Counted from the first letter of the stretch, positions 38,603-48,906 are shown. The stretch is DNA of 64,000 nt from Pseudomonas oryzagri (GCF_020831405.1 NZ_JAJHPU010000041.1:155446-219445), one strand, 5' to 3'. Translations and numbers: made by a program. Notes: generated from the sequence alone by a model not told the origin.

Positions 38603-40408
38603 TTACAAGGAGTGCCAAAGTGAGTCAAAACCTTCCGCTGCCGTGTCGTCGACCAGGCTCAAAGCTGTGAACGATTTCCGCTTGGGCGTTTCGGCAGACT
38701 CCAGGGCGCGGTACTCGAATTGATTGAAGCTGCCGCTCAGCACCTGGCGGCGGGTCAGCAGAATGCGCTGGTCCCGACCGTCGATATGGAGCAGAACCCG
38801 CTGGCCCTGCTGGAACGGCAGGTGCGGCGCGATCAGCATGGGCGGTCGGCCCAGGGCCGGAATAGCCCCGATCAGCAGGCTGCGCAGATGCTGGCCGGGC
38901 TTGCCGTTGGCCTGCACGGTGCGCAGGCTGCAGGGTTGCGCACGCGGGGCGAGCAGTTCGATGCCCAGCTGCAGGCCGCTGCCGCGCGGCTGGCGGATCC
39001 AGCGGATCAGCGCGATGTGCCAGCTGTTCTCGCCGGGGTGCTGCAGGCCGACCAGGTCGCCGGTCTGCAGCTGCTCGGGCGCGCTGCCATCCCAGCCGAG
39101 GCAGTAACCGCCGGGGCTGTGGTTGATCACCTGAAGAGTATGGCGCGGATACTCCTCGCGTTCGGGCGCGGCCGCGGGCGCGGGGGTGGGGGCGGCGCCC
39201 TTGCCGGGCGCATAGTCGATGCGTCGGTGCGGGCGGCGCAGCAGGTCTTCGTTGCGCGCGGCGTCGAAGGCCTTGGCCCAGGGGTCGCGTTCGCGGTGAT
39301 GGCGCTGGAAGTCGGCGCTGACCTGGTCCTCGCGCAGCTGCAGGAAGTCGGCGAAGCGCCGCTGGCCGGCGATGTGGTAGTGCAGGGCGCTGATGCCGAG
39401 GCAGACATCGATGCTGCCGCTGCCGGGGATGCGCCGGAAGCTGCGTTCGCTCGGCGCGCTCCAGGCGCCGCACAGATGGCGCAGCAGGTCGTCGTCGAGG
39501 CCCTCGGGGATCGCCAGCCGGCTGCGCGGGCGTTGGGCGGGATCGAGGCCCAGGTATTCCTGCAGCACGCCGACCAAGGCCTGCAGGCTGAGGCCGAGCA
39601 ACTGCTCCGGCGCCTCGTCCTGCAGCAGCTGGGCGTAGCGCGGCGGGCTGTCGGTGGCGGGGGCGTAGGCGAACAGGCTGCCGGGCTCGGCGGCCGGTTG
39701 CAGGCGGGCCAGGCGGCTCCAGGCCGGCAGCGCCTCGTTGAGCAGCAGAATGGCGTGCGGGCGCAGCTGATTGGTCCGCGCGCAGGCGAGCAGCAGGCAG
39801 GCCAGATAGCTCTGCTCGATGCCCGGCGTCGGCACGGTACCGCTCGGCAGCACCAGGCGGGTGAGCTGCTGGCTGTCGGCCAGGCGGTACAGCTGGTGCA
39901 GCTCCAGCCAGAAGCCCTGGCTGGGTGGGGTGTACAGCAGGTGATGCTGACACAGCAGCTGATACAGCGCCTGCATCGCCAGGCGCAGCGCGCGGGCGAC
40001 GAGCATGCGCTGCTCGTCGCCGGCGGGCAGGCGCAGGGCTTCGCTGGCGGCCAGTTTGGCGGCGCGGGCCAGCTGTTGCTGGAGGGTGTGCCAGAGGGCG
40101 GCGATCTGCTGGCGCCGCGCATCGAGGATCACCACCGGGCTGCGCAGTTGCCGCTCCAGCTGGGTGCAGGCGAAATCCAGTTCCGGCTGGATCAGCTCGA
40201 GCAGCTGCAGGCGCTTGGCCGGGGCGGTCTGCAGGCGGTTGAGCTCCTGCAGGGCGAGGTACAGGCGCCGGGCGGTCTCGCCGAGGTTGGCCTTGGGCAG
40301 CTCGTCGAGCCAGCGGCGCAGCGCAGCCGGTTGCGCTGCGGCGAAGGACAGGGTCGGCAGGTCCGGTGGAGTGACGTGCAGCAGGTCGAAGGCGGCGTGC
40401 AGGTCCAT
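38603..40408 (-). CDS. PilZ-domain-like c-di-GMP effector (FimW-like)
   Basis: The 601-residue protein starts MDLHAAFDLLHVTPPDLPTL. Its N-terminal two thirds are helical and Leu/Gln-rich (about 1-415). The C-terminal part contains a PilZ-type signature, with arginine in REEYPRHTL and then NHSPGGYCLG near residue 450. A beta-rich stretch follows, with DLVGLQHPGE and WIRQPRGSGLQLGIELL. PilZ domains bind c-di-GMP through the Arg and D/NxSxxG motifs. Its place between psd and fimX matches the P. aeruginosa gene I believe is named fimW, a surface-sensing pilus effector. I am sure of the PilZ-like match and less sure of the name. Confidence 0.8.
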   Translation of the reverse strand: MDLHAAFDLLHVTPPDLPTLSFAAAQPAALRRWLDELPKANLGETARRLYLALQELNRLQTAPAKRLQLLELIQPELDFACTQLERQLRSPVVILDARRQQIAALWHTLQQQLARAAKLAASEALRLPAGDEQRMLVARALRLAMQALYQLLCQHHLLYTPPSQGFWLELHQLYRLADSQQLTRLVLPSGTVPTPGIEQSYLACLLLACARTNQLRPHAILLLNEALPAWSRLARLQPAAEPGSLFAYAPATDSPPRYAQLLQDEAPEQLLGLSLQALVGVLQEYLGLDPAQRPRSRLAIPEGLDDDLLRHLCGAWSAPSERSFRRIPGSGSIDVCLGISALHYHIAGQRRFADFLQLREDQVSADFQRHHRERDPWAKAFDAARNEDLLRRPHRRIDYAPGKGAAPTPAPAAAPEREEYPRHTLQVINHSPGGYCLGWDGSAPEQLQTGDLVGLQHPGENSWHIALIRWIRQPRGSGLQLGIELLAPRAQPCSLRTVQANGKPGQHLRSLLIGAIPALGRPPMLIAPHLPFQQGQRVLLHIDGRDQRILLTRRQVLSGSFNQFEYRALESAETPKRKSFTALSLVDDTAAEGFDSLWHSL

Positions 40409-40574
40409 GGGGCCTCGCTCTGGTCTCGGGGGAAAGGCATGCCAACCCTGGCGCGGTCGCTGCGAACGGCGACCCGATACAAGCATCCCAGTCTACCGGA
40501 AAAGCCTGTAGCGCTTGTGACCTGCGACACGCCGCCGTGGTTCCGGAGGGGGCGTCCGAGCGCGCCCCCAACCC

Positions 40575-41441
40575 TCAGCCCAGCGACAGGCCCAGCTGCT
40601 GGCCCATGCGCAGCGGGCTGCCGGCGACCAGGCCGTCGGCCCAGCGCATCTGCTCGGGACCGAACAGCACGATGGCGGTGGAACCGAGCTTGAAGCGGCC
40701 GAGTTCGGCGCCCTTGTCCAGGTGGATCGGCTCCTGCGCCGCCGCGCCGTAGCGGAAGTGCTTGAGCGCGCGCTTGGGCGGGGTGACCAGGCCGGCCCAC
40801 ACGGTCTCGACGCTGGCGACGATCATCGCGCCGACCAGCACCACCGCCATCGGCCCGCGCTCGGTGTCGAACAGGCAGACCACCCGCTCGTTGCGAGCGA
40901 ACAGCTCGGGCACGTTCTCGGCGGTGAAGCCATTGACCGAGTACAGCTTGCCCGGCACGTAAACCATCTCTTTCAAGGTTCCGGCCAGCGGCATGTGCAC
41001 GCGGTGGTAGTCCTTGGGCGACAGGTAGACGGTGGCGAACTGGCCGCCCATGAAGGGCGCCGCCATCTGGGCGTCGCCGCCGAGCAGCTCGAGCACGCTG
41101 AAGCTGTGGCCCTTGGCCTGGAAGATGCGACCGTGCTCGATGGGACCGAGCTGGCTGATCGCGCCGTCGGCCGGGCTGAGGATCGCGCCGGGGGTGGTGT
41201 CCAGCGGCCGCGCGCCCTCGCGCAGGGCGCGGGTGAAGAACGCGTTGAAGTGCTCGTAGGCGTGCGGGTTGCCGATCTCGGCCTCGCTCATGTCGACCTG
41301 GTAGCGGCGCACGAACCAGCTGATCAGCGGGTTCTTGAACCACTCGGCGCGGCATTCGGCGGCCACGCCGATCAGCCGCGACAGCAGGTGGTGCGGCAGC
41401 AGGTGCTGGCCGAGGAGGAACAGGCGGTCTTTCAGCGTCAT
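40575..41441 (-). CDS. psd: Phosphatidylserine decarboxylase
   Basis: Psd converts phosphatidylserine to phosphatidylethanolamine at the inner membrane. The 288-residue proenzyme has the C-terminal LGST motif (RFKLGSTAIVLF, near residue 252), where self-cleavage creates the pyruvoyl cofactor. It also has the HFNAFFTR and SPADGAIS regions of the family. It begins nine bases after the rhdA stop, so rhdA-psd is an operon. The 166-base gap before the PilZ-like gene contains a GC hairpin without a T-run. Confidence 0.97.
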   Translation of the reverse strand: MTLKDRLFLLGQHLLPHHLLSRLIGVAAECRAEWFKNPLISWFVRRYQVDMSEAEIGNPHAYEHFNAFFTRALREGARPLDTTPGAILSPADGAISQLGPIEHGRIFQAKGHSFSVLELLGGDAQMAAPFMGGQFATVYLSPKDYHRVHMPLAGTLKEMVYVPGKLYSVNGFTAENVPELFARNERVVCLFDTERGPMAVVLVGAMIVASVETVWAGLVTPPKRALKHFRYGAAAQEPIHLDKGAELGRFKLGSTAIVLFGPEQMRWADGLVAGSPLRMGQQLGLSLG

Positions 41442-41450
41442 GGTGAGTCC

Positions 41451-42266
41451 TTAGATTTCCACCGGCGTATCGGGATGGTTGCCCCATTCCGACCAGGAAC
41501 CGGCATAGGCCTTGATGTTCGGGTAGCCCAGCGCGCGCATCGCCAGGTAGGTGAAGCCGGAGCGGCGGTGGGTCTGGCAGTGGGTGACGATTTGCTTGTC
41601 CGGCGTGATGCCGCGCGCGGCGAGCAGCTCGGCCAGGTCCTCGCGCAGGCGCAGGGCGCGCTGGCGATCCTGGCAGTCGGTCCATTGCAGGTTGACCGCG
41701 CCGGGGATGTGGCCGCCCCTGGCCGCCAGTATCTTCTCGCCGCGGTACTCCTCCGGCGAGCGGGCGTCCCAGATCAGCACCTGCGGGTCGCCGAGATGTT
41801 CGAGCAGGTACTCGCGGGTGGCCAGCACGTCGGCGCACGGCTGCGCCGCGACCGGGCCGCCGACCGGCGCCGGCACCGTGGTGGACAGCTCGCGGCCTTC
41901 GGCCAGCCAGGCGGAGAGGCCGCCGTCGAGGTGGTGCCAGGCGCGGTGGCCGATCAGGTCGAGCAGCCAGCCGAAGCGCCCGGCCCAGGGGCCGCCCTCG
42001 TCGTCGTACAGCACGTACACGGCCTCGGGGCGATGGCCCAGCTCGCCGAGCAGCGCCTGGAAGTCGTCCCATACCGGCAGCAGGCCGGGCGCCGGCGGCT
42101 GGCCGAGCTGGGTGCGCTTGCTGTCGACATGCCGCGCGCCGGGGATGTGGCCCTCGGCGTAACGGGCGGCGCTGGTCAGATCGACCAGGATCAGCTCCGG
42201 CGCGCCGAGGCGGCTGGCCAGATCGCTGGGCTCGATCACCAGCGGCAGGTCGGAAAAGGCGGACAT
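41451..42266 (-). CDS. rhdA: Tandem-domain thiosulfate sulfurtransferase (rhodanese)
   Basis: RhdA transfers sulfane sulfur from thiosulfate to cyanide or protein acceptors. The 271-residue protein has two rhodanese domains. The N-terminal one is inactive, with Asp in the loop position (LYDDEGGPWAG). The C-terminal one carries catalytic C230 in HCQTHRRSG. Length and C230 match Azotobacter vinelandii RhdA, whose loop is CQTHHRS. It lies 95 bases from rsgA. In most Pseudomonas genomes I know, motA and motB lie in between. Confidence 0.95.
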   Translation of the reverse strand: MSAFSDLPLVIEPSDLASRLGAPELILVDLTSAARYAEGHIPGARHVDSKRTQLGQPPAPGLLPVWDDFQALLGELGHRPEAVYVLYDDEGGPWAGRFGWLLDLIGHRAWHHLDGGLSAWLAEGRELSTTVPAPVGGPVAAQPCADVLATREYLLEHLGDPQVLIWDARSPEEYRGEKILAARGGHIPGAVNLQWTDCQDRQRALRLREDLAELLAARGITPDKQIVTHCQTHRRSGFTYLAMRALGYPNIKAYAGSWSEWGNHPDTPVEI

Positions 42267-42361
42267 GGCGTGCTCCGGTGGACAGGGGGTTGCGGTGGAG
42301 TGTACTGAAATGTGCCGCCGGGTGGACAAGGCGCTGCCTGCCCACCCGGCGGGCGCGGGAC

Positions 42362-43393
42362 TCAGTACTCGGTCTTGGGCAGCGAGGCGAGGATGTGCCG
42401 GTAGCTGGCCAGCCGCTGCGGATGGATGCGTCCCTCCTCCAGGGCCTGCAGCAGCGCGCAGCCGGGTTCGCGATCGTGCTGGCAGTCGCGGAAGCGGCAG
42501 CGGCCGAGCAGGTCGCGGAACTCGACGAAGCCGTCCTCGACGTCGGCGCGGGTGACGTGGCCGAGGCTGAACTCGCGGATGCCGGGCGAGTCGATCAGTT
42601 CGCCGCCGCCGGGGAAGTGGAACAGGCGCGCGGTGGTGGTGGTGTGGGTGCCCTTGCCGGTCAGCTCGGACAGCGCGCCGACGCGCAGGTCGACGCCGGG
42701 CAGCAGGGCGTTGACCAGCGACGACTTGCCCACCCCGGACTGGCCGACGAACACGCTGACCCGGCCGTCGAGGGCGGCGCGCAGCTCGTCCATGGCATTG
42801 CCGTTGTGGGCGGAGACCTCCAGCAGCGGATAGTCGAGAGCCCGGTACACGTCGAGCAGGGCGTCGAGTTTCGCTGCGTTGCCCTCGTCGACCAGGTCGG
42901 CCTTGTTCATCAGCAGCAGCGGGCGGATGCCGGCGTGGTCGGCGGCGATCAGGTAGCGGTCGATCAGGTTGGCGTGCGGCTCGGGCAGCGGGGCGAAGAC
43001 GATGACGATCTGGTCGACGTTGGCCGCCACCGGCTTGAGCACGCCGCGCATGTCCGGGCGGCACAGCTCGGAGCTGCGCGGCAGCTGCGCGACGATCACG
43101 CCGATGCCCTGGTTGCCGGCGCGCCACACCACGCGGTCGCCGGTCACCAGCGTCGGCAGGTTGGCGCGCAGGTGGCAGCGGAACACCTGGCCGGCCAGTT
43201 CGTCGTCGAGCGCCTCGACCTCGACCTGCACGCCGAAGTGGGCGATCACCAGGCCGTTCTGCTCCGGGCCGAGATCGCCGCCTTCCAGCTCGTCGATGGC
43301 GCGCGACTCGCGCTTGGCGGCGCGGGCGGCGCGCTCTTCCTGGATCTTCTCGATACGCCAGCTCTGCCGGCGGGTCAGTTGGCGTTTGGCCAT
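42362..43393 (-). CDS. rsgA: Ribosome small-subunit-dependent GTPase A
   Basis: RsgA is a circularly permuted GTPase that acts late in 30S assembly. The 343-residue protein has an OB-fold N-terminal domain, G4 (NKAD), G1 P-loop GQSGVGKSS and G3 DSPG in permuted order. The C-terminal zinc motif is [14 protein letters not shown]. It is divergent from orn with 121 bases between the starts, the usual arrangement. Downstream, toward rhdA, the expected motAB genes are missing. Confidence 0.97.
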   Translation of the reverse strand: MAKRQLTRRQSWRIEKIQEERAARAAKRESRAIDELEGGDLGPEQNGLVIAHFGVQVEVEALDDELAGQVFRCHLRANLPTLVTGDRVVWRAGNQGIGVIVAQLPRSSELCRPDMRGVLKPVAANVDQIVIVFAPLPEPHANLIDRYLIAADHAGIRPLLLMNKADLVDEGNAAKLDALLDVYRALDYPLLEVSAHNGNAMDELRAALDGRVSVFVGQSGVGKSSLVNALLPGVDLRVGALSELTGKGTHTTTTARLFHFPGGGELIDSPGIREFSLGHVTRADVEDGFVEFRDLLGRCRFRDCQHDREPGCALLQALEEGRIHPQRLASYRHILASLPKTEY

Positions 43394-43514
43394 GATGTTT
43401 CCGTGGGTGAATTCGGCGGCGAGTCTAGCACGCGCCGGCGACCCTGCAGGACGAGCGCCGCCGGCGGCCCGCGGCGGCCTGCTAGAATGCGCGGAGCAAA
43501 CGAGGACTCCCGCC

Positions 43515-44057
43515 ATGCAGAACCCGCAGAACCTGATCTGGATCGACCTGGAAATGACCGGCCTGGAGCCGCAGACCGACGTCATCATCGAAATGGCGAC
43601 CATCGTCACCGACGCCCAGCTCAACGTGCTGGCCGAGGGCCCGACCCTGGTGATCCACCAGAGCGACGAGGTGCTGGCCAACATGAACCCCTGGTGCATC
43701 GAGCAGCACGGCAAGAGCGGGCTGACCCAGCGGGTGCGCGACAGCCGCCTTTCCGAGGCCGAGGCCGAGCGCCTGACCCTCGAGTTCCTCGCCCAGTGGG
43801 TGCCGGCCGGGATGTCGCCGATGTGCGGCAACAGCATCGGCCAGGACCGCCGCTTCCTCAACCGCTACATGCCCCGCCTGGAAGCCTTCTTCCACTACCG
43901 CAACATCGACGTTTCCACCCTCAAGGAGCTGGCCGCCCGCTGGGCGCCGCACGTGCGCGACGCGTTCAGGAAGCAGAGCAGCCACCTGGCGCTGGACGAC
44001 ATCCGCGACTCGATCGCCGAGCTGCGTCACTACCGCGAGCACTTCATCAAGTACTGA
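43515..44057 (+). CDS. orn: Oligoribonuclease
   Basis: Orn degrades 2-5 nt RNAs and the pGpG product of c-di-GMP breakdown, so it closes c-di-GMP turnover. The 180-residue DEDDh exonuclease has [11 protein letters not shown] (first two acids), the [10 protein letters not shown] helix, and [12 protein letters not shown] (His and Asp). The ATG at 43515 fits. Its stop region overlaps by 11 bases with the convergent GGDEF-EAL gene. Having an Orn gene between rsgA and a c-di-GMP enzyme is functionally neat but may be chance. Confidence 0.98.
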   Translation: MQNPQNLIWIDLEMTGLEPQTDVIIEMATIVTDAQLNVLAEGPTLVIHQSDEVLANMNPWCIEQHGKSGLTQRVRDSRLSEAEAERLTLEFLAQWVPAGMSPMCGNSIGQDRRFLNRYMPRLEAFFHYRNIDVSTLKELAARWAPHVRDAFRKQSSHLALDDIRDSIAELRHYREHFIKY

Positions 44058-46554
44058 GCGGCGCCAGCCCGGCGGCCGGCGCGTCGCCGGCGCCGCGCGC
44101 CAGCAGCGCGGTCATCGCCGCGGCCGGCAGCGGCCGCGAGAAGAAGTAGCCCTGGCCGCGGTCGCAGCCCTGCTGGCGGAGGAACTCGCGCTGCGCGGCG
44201 GTCTCGATGCCCTCGGCGACGCAGGTCATGCCCAGCGCGTGGGCCATGCCGATGATGGCGGTGGTCAGCGCCGTCGCATCCTGAACCTGCGGCAGACCGC
44301 TGACGAACGAGCGGTCGATCTTCAGCGCATCGAGCTTGAAGTGGCGCAGGTAGCTCAGCGACGAGTAGCCGGTGCCGAAGTCGTCCATCGCCAGGCGCAC
44401 GCCCAGGCGCTTGAGGCTCTGCAGGGTGCGTCCGACCTGGGTGAGGTTCTCCGCCAGCACGCTCTCGGTCAGCTCAAGCTCCAGCAGGTGCGGCGGCAGG
44501 CCGTTGCGCTGCAGGGCGCGCTCGACCCGCTCGGCCAGATCGCCGTGGCGGAACTGCACGGCCGACACGTTCACCGCCACCGGCAGCGCCGGCAGCCCTT
44601 CGGCCCGCCAGGCCGCGACCTGGCGGCAGGCCTCGCCGAGCGCCCATTCGCCGAGGCCGAGAATCAGCCCGCTGTCCTCGGCGATCGGGATGAACTTGTC
44701 CGGCGGCACCTGGCCGAGCGTCGGGTTGTGCCAGCGCAGGAGTGCCTCGCAGCCGCTCAGCTCGCCGCTGGCCAGGTCGACCAGCGGCTGGTAGTGCAGG
44801 CTCAGCTCGCCGCGCGCCTGCGCCTGGCGCAGGCGGTTTTCCAGCTCCAGGTGCTCGCTGACCCGGGTGTTCATCGCCGCAGCGAAGAACTGGAAGTTGT
44901 TCCGGCCGGTCGACTTGGCGTGGTACATGGCCGCGTCGGCATTCTTCAGCAGGGTTTCGCCGTCCTGGCCGTGGGCCGGGAACATGGCGATGCCGATGCT
45001 CATGGTGATCGCCAGCTCGTGGCCGGCGACGCCGTACAGGCCGCAACTGGCCTGCAGCAGGGCGTTGGCCACCTGGGCGGCCTGGCTGTTCTGGGCGAGG
45101 TTCTCCAGCAGCACGACGAACTCGTCGCCGCCCAGGCGGCTCACCGTGTCGCTGGCGCGCAGGGTGGCGGTCAGCCGCTGCGCCACCTGGATCAGCAGCT
45201 CGTCGCCGACGGCGTGGCCGAGCGAGTCGTTGATGTTCTTGAAGCGGTCGAGGTCGATGAACAGCAGGGCGAAGTGCAGGTCGTCGCGCTCGGCGCGCAC
45301 GATCGCCTCGTCGAGGCGGGCGCGCAGGCTGGCGCGATTGGGCAGCTGGGTCAGCGGGTCGGACTCGGCCCAGCGGCGCAGGTGCTCGTGGCCGGCGTCG
45401 ATGTCGCGCTGGTAGCGGGCGAAGCGCCGCCCCAGCCAGCCCGACAGGCCGACGGCCAGGCCCAGGGCGAGCAGCATCACCAGCGTCAGGGCCAGGGCGG
45501 TGGTTTTGAAGCCGTCGTGCAGGCTCTGCTCCAGCTCGCGCTGGCGCTGCGCCAGGTGCCCCTGCAGATCGTCGAGGTATACGCCGCTGACCAGGATCCA
45601 GCCCCACTCGTCGAGGTTGCTGACCAGCGACAGCTTGTCGCCGGGCGTCTGGCCGGCGAGGCCGCGCCACCGGTAACGGGTCAGGCCGCCGCCATGCTGG
45701 CTGGTCGCCAGGATGGTGCGGATCACCTTCTGCTCCGCGGCCGGCAGCTCGTCGACGTGCCGGCCTTCGGCCGCCGGGTTGCTCGGCGACAGCAGCACCC
45801 GGCCGTCGCGGTGGATCACCGCGATGTAGCCGTTGCGTCCGATACGCGTGGCGCGCAGCTGGCGCAGGGCCTTGCGCTGCAGCTCCTGCTCGACGCTCTG
45901 CAGGTATTCGCCGGTGCCGATCAGCCAGCCGAACGGCTCGAACACCCGCGCGTAGGCGATCTTCTCCGCCATCTCGCGGTCGTCGCCCGGGCGATACCAG
46001 CGGTAGCGGGTGTAGCCGCGCCGCTCCGGATTGTCCACCGCCGCCAGCAGGTCGCGCATGATGTAGCGGCCGTCGGCGTCGCGGTTGTCGAGCAGCGAGC
46101 CGCCCTCGCGCTCGGGGCTGATCGGCAGCAGCACGCCGTTGCCGGCCAGGTCGTCGATGAAGAAGTAGCCGTTGCCGGCGAAGAAGCGCAGCGGGCGCAG
46201 GCTTTCCACGATCAGCCGGCGGATCTCGCTGTCCGGGCGGCGGCCGTGCTCGTTGCGGTAGATGGCTTCGGCGCTCTGCACGGCATCGTCGACCCGTTCG
46301 CGGATCTTCTGGCGCAGCACCTGTTCGGTGCTGTCGCGCAGCAGGTCGAGTTGGTCGTGCAGGGTGGTCAGCGAGGACTGCAGCAGCGCGGCCTGCTCGG
46401 CGAGCGCTTCGGCCTCGAGGGCGGCGCTGTCGGCGCGGAAGCTGCGCGCCTGTTGCACGGTCAGGTAGCCGCCGAGGGCCAGGGTCAGCACGAACACCAG
46501 CGCCAGCATGCCGAACAGCTGCAGGCGCAGGAGGTTGTTTTCGGTGATCGCCAT
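44047..46554 (-). CDS. Membrane Cache-GGDEF-EAL c-di-GMP enzyme
   Basis: This 835-residue protein has TM1 at about 10-33, a large periplasmic region with two Cache-like repeats (GNGYFFIDD and a second [12 protein letters not shown] segment), and TM2 at about 355-378. An intact GGDEF domain ([12 protein letters not shown]) and an EAL domain ([10 protein letters not shown], with [13 protein letters not shown]) follow. Both catalytic motifs look complete, so it could make or degrade c-di-GMP in response to a small periplasmic ligand. I chose the ATG at 46554 ([14 protein letters not shown]), which places TM1 at the start. It overlaps orn by 11 bases at the 3' end. Confidence 0.93.
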   Translation of the reverse strand: MAITENNLLRLQLFGMLALVFVLTLALGGYLTVQQARSFRADSAALEAEALAEQAALLQSSLTTLHDQLDLLRDSTEQVLRQKIRERVDDAVQSAEAIYRNEHGRRPDSEIRRLIVESLRPLRFFAGNGYFFIDDLAGNGVLLPISPEREGGSLLDNRDADGRYIMRDLLAAVDNPERRGYTRYRWYRPGDDREMAEKIAYARVFEPFGWLIGTGEYLQSVEQELQRKALRQLRATRIGRNGYIAVIHRDGRVLLSPSNPAAEGRHVDELPAAEQKVIRTILATSQHGGGLTRYRWRGLAGQTPGDKLSLVSNLDEWGWILVSGVYLDDLQGHLAQRQRELEQSLHDGFKTTALALTLVMLLALGLAVGLSGWLGRRFARYQRDIDAGHEHLRRWAESDPLTQLPNRASLRARLDEAIVRAERDDLHFALLFIDLDRFKNINDSLGHAVGDELLIQVAQRLTATLRASDTVSRLGGDEFVVLLENLAQNSQAAQVANALLQASCGLYGVAGHELAITMSIGIAMFPAHGQDGETLLKNADAAMYHAKSTGRNNFQFFAAAMNTRVSEHLELENRLRQAQARGELSLHYQPLVDLASGELSGCEALLRWHNPTLGQVPPDKFIPIAEDSGLILGLGEWALGEACRQVAAWRAEGLPALPVAVNVSAVQFRHGDLAERVERALQRNGLPPHLLELELTESVLAENLTQVGRTLQSLKRLGVRLAMDDFGTGYSSLSYLRHFKLDALKIDRSFVSGLPQVQDATALTTAIIGMAHALGMTCVAEGIETAAQREFLRQQGCDRGQGYFFSRPLPAAAMTALLARGAGDAPAAGLAPLST

Positions 46555-46733
46555 GCAGCCTGTGCCCTGTACGAAGAGTTCCTGTCCCTGAACAGCCGCC
46601 GGCCCCGTGCGTTGCGTGGCATGCGCCGTACCCACCCGCGCAGATCGGGCCGGCCGTTGCGGTCGGCTCGATCTGTGAAGAGCGTCACAATTCTAGTGGG
46701 TTTCCTGTCCCGCGCCCAGCGGCTCGGCGCTGT

Positions 46734-47999
46734 TCAGCCGTAACGGCGCTGCGCCTCGATGGCCAGGCCGCTGCCGATGCCGCCGAAGCGGTTGCCTTCC
46801 ACCTGGCGGGCGTTGGGCAGCAGCGCGGCGACGCTGGCGCGCAGCGCCGGGATGCCGCTGGAGCCGCCGGTGAAGAACAGGGTATCGACCGCGGCGCCGT
46901 TCACCCCGGCATCCTGCAACAGACGCTCGATGCTGGCGTTGATCCGCGCCAGCGAACTGGCGATGGCTTCCTCGAACAGGGGGCGGCTCAGCTCGGCGGC
47001 GAGGCCGGCCTCGATGCGGCCGAAGTCGATGCGCCGGCTGTCCTGCTCGGTGAGGGCGATCTTGCTGTCCTCGACCTCGATCGCCAGCCAGTGGCCGGCG
47101 CGCTGCTCGATCAGCTTCAGCAGGCGGTCGATGCCGGTCGGGTCCTGGATGTCGTAGCGCATGCTTTCCAGGGCGAGCCGCGCCTTCTGCGCATAGACCG
47201 CGTTGATGGTGTGCCAGGTGGCCAGGTTGATGTGGTGGCTGGTCGGCATCAGTGCGTCGCTCTTCATCCGGCTGCCGTAGCCGAACAGCGGCATCACCCC
47301 GGCCAGGCTGAGCAGGCGGTCGAAGTCGGTGCCGCCGATGTGCACGCCGCCGGTGGCGAGGATGTCGTCCTGGCGCTCGGCCAGGGCGCGGCGCTCCGGC
47401 GACAGGCGCACCAGCGAGAAGTCCGAGGTGCCGCCGCCGATATCGACGATCAGCACCAGCTCCTCGCGGTCGATGTCCGCCTCGTAGTCGAAGGCGGCGG
47501 CGATCGGCTCGTACTGGAACGATACCTCCGCGAAGCCCAGCTCGCGGGCCACCTGCACCAGGGTGTCGGCGGCGTCGCGGTCGGCGGCCGGGTCGTCGTC
47601 GACGAAGAACACCGGGCGGCCGAGCACCGCCTGGGCGAACTCGCGGCCGGCGTGCGCCTCGGCGCGCTTCTTCAGCTCGCCGAGGAACAGGCCGAGGATC
47701 TGGGTGAACGGCAGCGCGCTGCCCAGCACGGTGGTGGCGCTGCCTAAGAGCGGCGAGCCAAGCAGGCTTTTCAGCGAGCGCATCAGCCGTCCCTCGTAGC
47801 CGTCCAGGTATTCGCCGAGCGCCTGTCGACCGAAGGCCGGGCGCTGTTCCTCGAAGTTGAAGAACAGCACCGAGGGCAGGGTGTCCTTGCCGTCCTCGAG
47901 GGCGATCAGGTTGCCGGCGCCCGGGCGCAGCCAGCCGACCGTGGAGTTGGAGGTGCCGAAGTCGATGCCGCAGGCGCGGGCGGGCGAGGCGAGGGTCAT
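46734..47999 (-). CDS. yegD: YegD-like Hsp70-family ATPase
   Basis: This 421-residue protein is an actin/Hsp70 ATPase with the phosphate-1 loop GIDFGTSNSTVG, the phosphate-2 region IVDIGGGTSDFSL and the adenosine motif FTGGSSGIPAL. It has no substrate-binding domain and no lid, as in E. coli YegD. The cellular role of the family is not established. A chaperone-like or sensing role is inferred from the fold. It stands alone, with a 172-base gap before the next minus-strand gene. Confidence 0.9.
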   Translation of the reverse strand: MTLASPARACGIDFGTSNSTVGWLRPGAGNLIALEDGKDTLPSVLFFNFEEQRPAFGRQALGEYLDGYEGRLMRSLKSLLGSPLLGSATTVLGSALPFTQILGLFLGELKKRAEAHAGREFAQAVLGRPVFFVDDDPAADRDAADTLVQVARELGFAEVSFQYEPIAAAFDYEADIDREELVLIVDIGGGTSDFSLVRLSPERRALAERQDDILATGGVHIGGTDFDRLLSLAGVMPLFGYGSRMKSDALMPTSHHINLATWHTINAVYAQKARLALESMRYDIQDPTGIDRLLKLIEQRAGHWLAIEVEDSKIALTEQDSRRIDFGRIEAGLAAELSRPLFEEAIASSLARINASIERLLQDAGVNGAAVDTLFFTGGSSGIPALRASVAALLPNARQVEGNRFGGIGSGLAIEAQRRYG

Positions 48000-48171
48000 G
48001 GGGAGCGGCTCCGGAAAAAACGGCCGCGCATTCTATGCGAGAGCGGCGGCGAATTGTTGCCGCTCCGTCACTTTCACTTCCTGCCCACGATCTGCCACGG
48101 GTCGTCAGACGGGGTGGCAGCGAGTCATCGCCAAGGCGCAGGGCGCAGGCTGCGTTGCCGCCGCCAGACCC

Positions 48172-48906
48172 TCAGTGCTTGTCGCGATGGTGGGGGGCGA
48201 CGATCTCCTCCAGGCTCAGCCCGGTGAGGTCGTGGATGGTGCGCCACAGGTAGTAGAAGATCGCCAGCATCATCAGCATCGAGGGGATGGCGATCATCGG
48301 ATAGCTGAGCAGATTCATGTGCGCCAGCTCGGCGTTGAACGCCTCGCTGCCGGCCGGGCTGGTGACCAGCCAGCGGGCGAGGACGTAGTTCATCGCCGCC
48401 GAGAAGAAGAAGGTGCCGCTCAGCCAGTAGGTGGCCTTGAGCAGGCGCCGCTCGAAGACGGCGCTCTGCCCGCGCGCTGCCAGCTGCTGCTGGATGCGCT
48501 CCACGTCGAGCACGCTCGGGTTGTACAGCAGGCTGTGGATCAGCGGCTTGCTGGTGCGGGTGGAGAACAGTACGGCCAGACCGATGATGCCCGGAATGGT
48601 CGCTTCCTTGACCGCCAGCCAGCGGCTGTCCAGCTGCAGCAAGCCGATGCCGCCGGTGAGCAGCACGCTGGCCAGGCCGAGCAGGGCGATGAAGTTGAAC
48701 TTGCGGTAGCGCAGCAGCTCGAACAGCCCCCAGCCCAGCGGGAAGGCCAGGGCGAGCAGCAGCGCGCCGTCGGCGCCGAGGCGCTCGGGGCCGCTCAGCT
48801 TCATCAGCACCAGCGAGGGCAGCAGGATGCTCACCGCCAGGTCGACCAGCGGACGCGGCTTGTGAGCGGGGCTTGGGGTATCGGGCGTACTGCGCGTCTT
48901 GTCCAT
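48172..48906 (-). CDS. VC0807-family inner-membrane protein
   Basis: This 244-residue protein has about six hydrophobic segments. It contains FSTRTSKPLIHSLLYNPS in the middle and an NYVLARWLVTS segment typical of the VC0807 family. The N-terminus (MDKTRSTPDTPSPAHKPRP) is polar and the C-terminus ends with a short charged tail. The function of the family is not established. It is transcribed in the same direction as the gene upstream, but a perfect GC hairpin lies between. Confidence 0.8.
   Translation of the reverse strand: MDKTRSTPDTPSPAHKPRPLVDLAVSILLPSLVLMKLSGPERLGADGALLLALAFPLGWGLFELLRYRKFNFIALLGLASVLLTGGIGLLQLDSRWLAVKEATIPGIIGLAVLFSTRTSKPLIHSLLYNPSVLDVERIQQQLAARGQSAVFERRLLKATYWLSGTFFFSAAMNYVLARWLVTSPAGSEAFNAELAHMNLLSYPMIAIPSMLMMLAIFYYLWRTIHDLTGLSLEEIVAPHHRDKH

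Noticed and set aside
40548..40569. GC hairpin after psd as a terminator
   Set aside because: The stem GGGGGCG/CGCCCCC exists, but there is no T-run on the psd side, so termination is not supported.
42278..44149. A 623-codon frame across the rhdA-orn region
   Set aside because: It overlaps rsgA and orn, both unambiguous, and has the low-complexity look of an out-of-frame reading.
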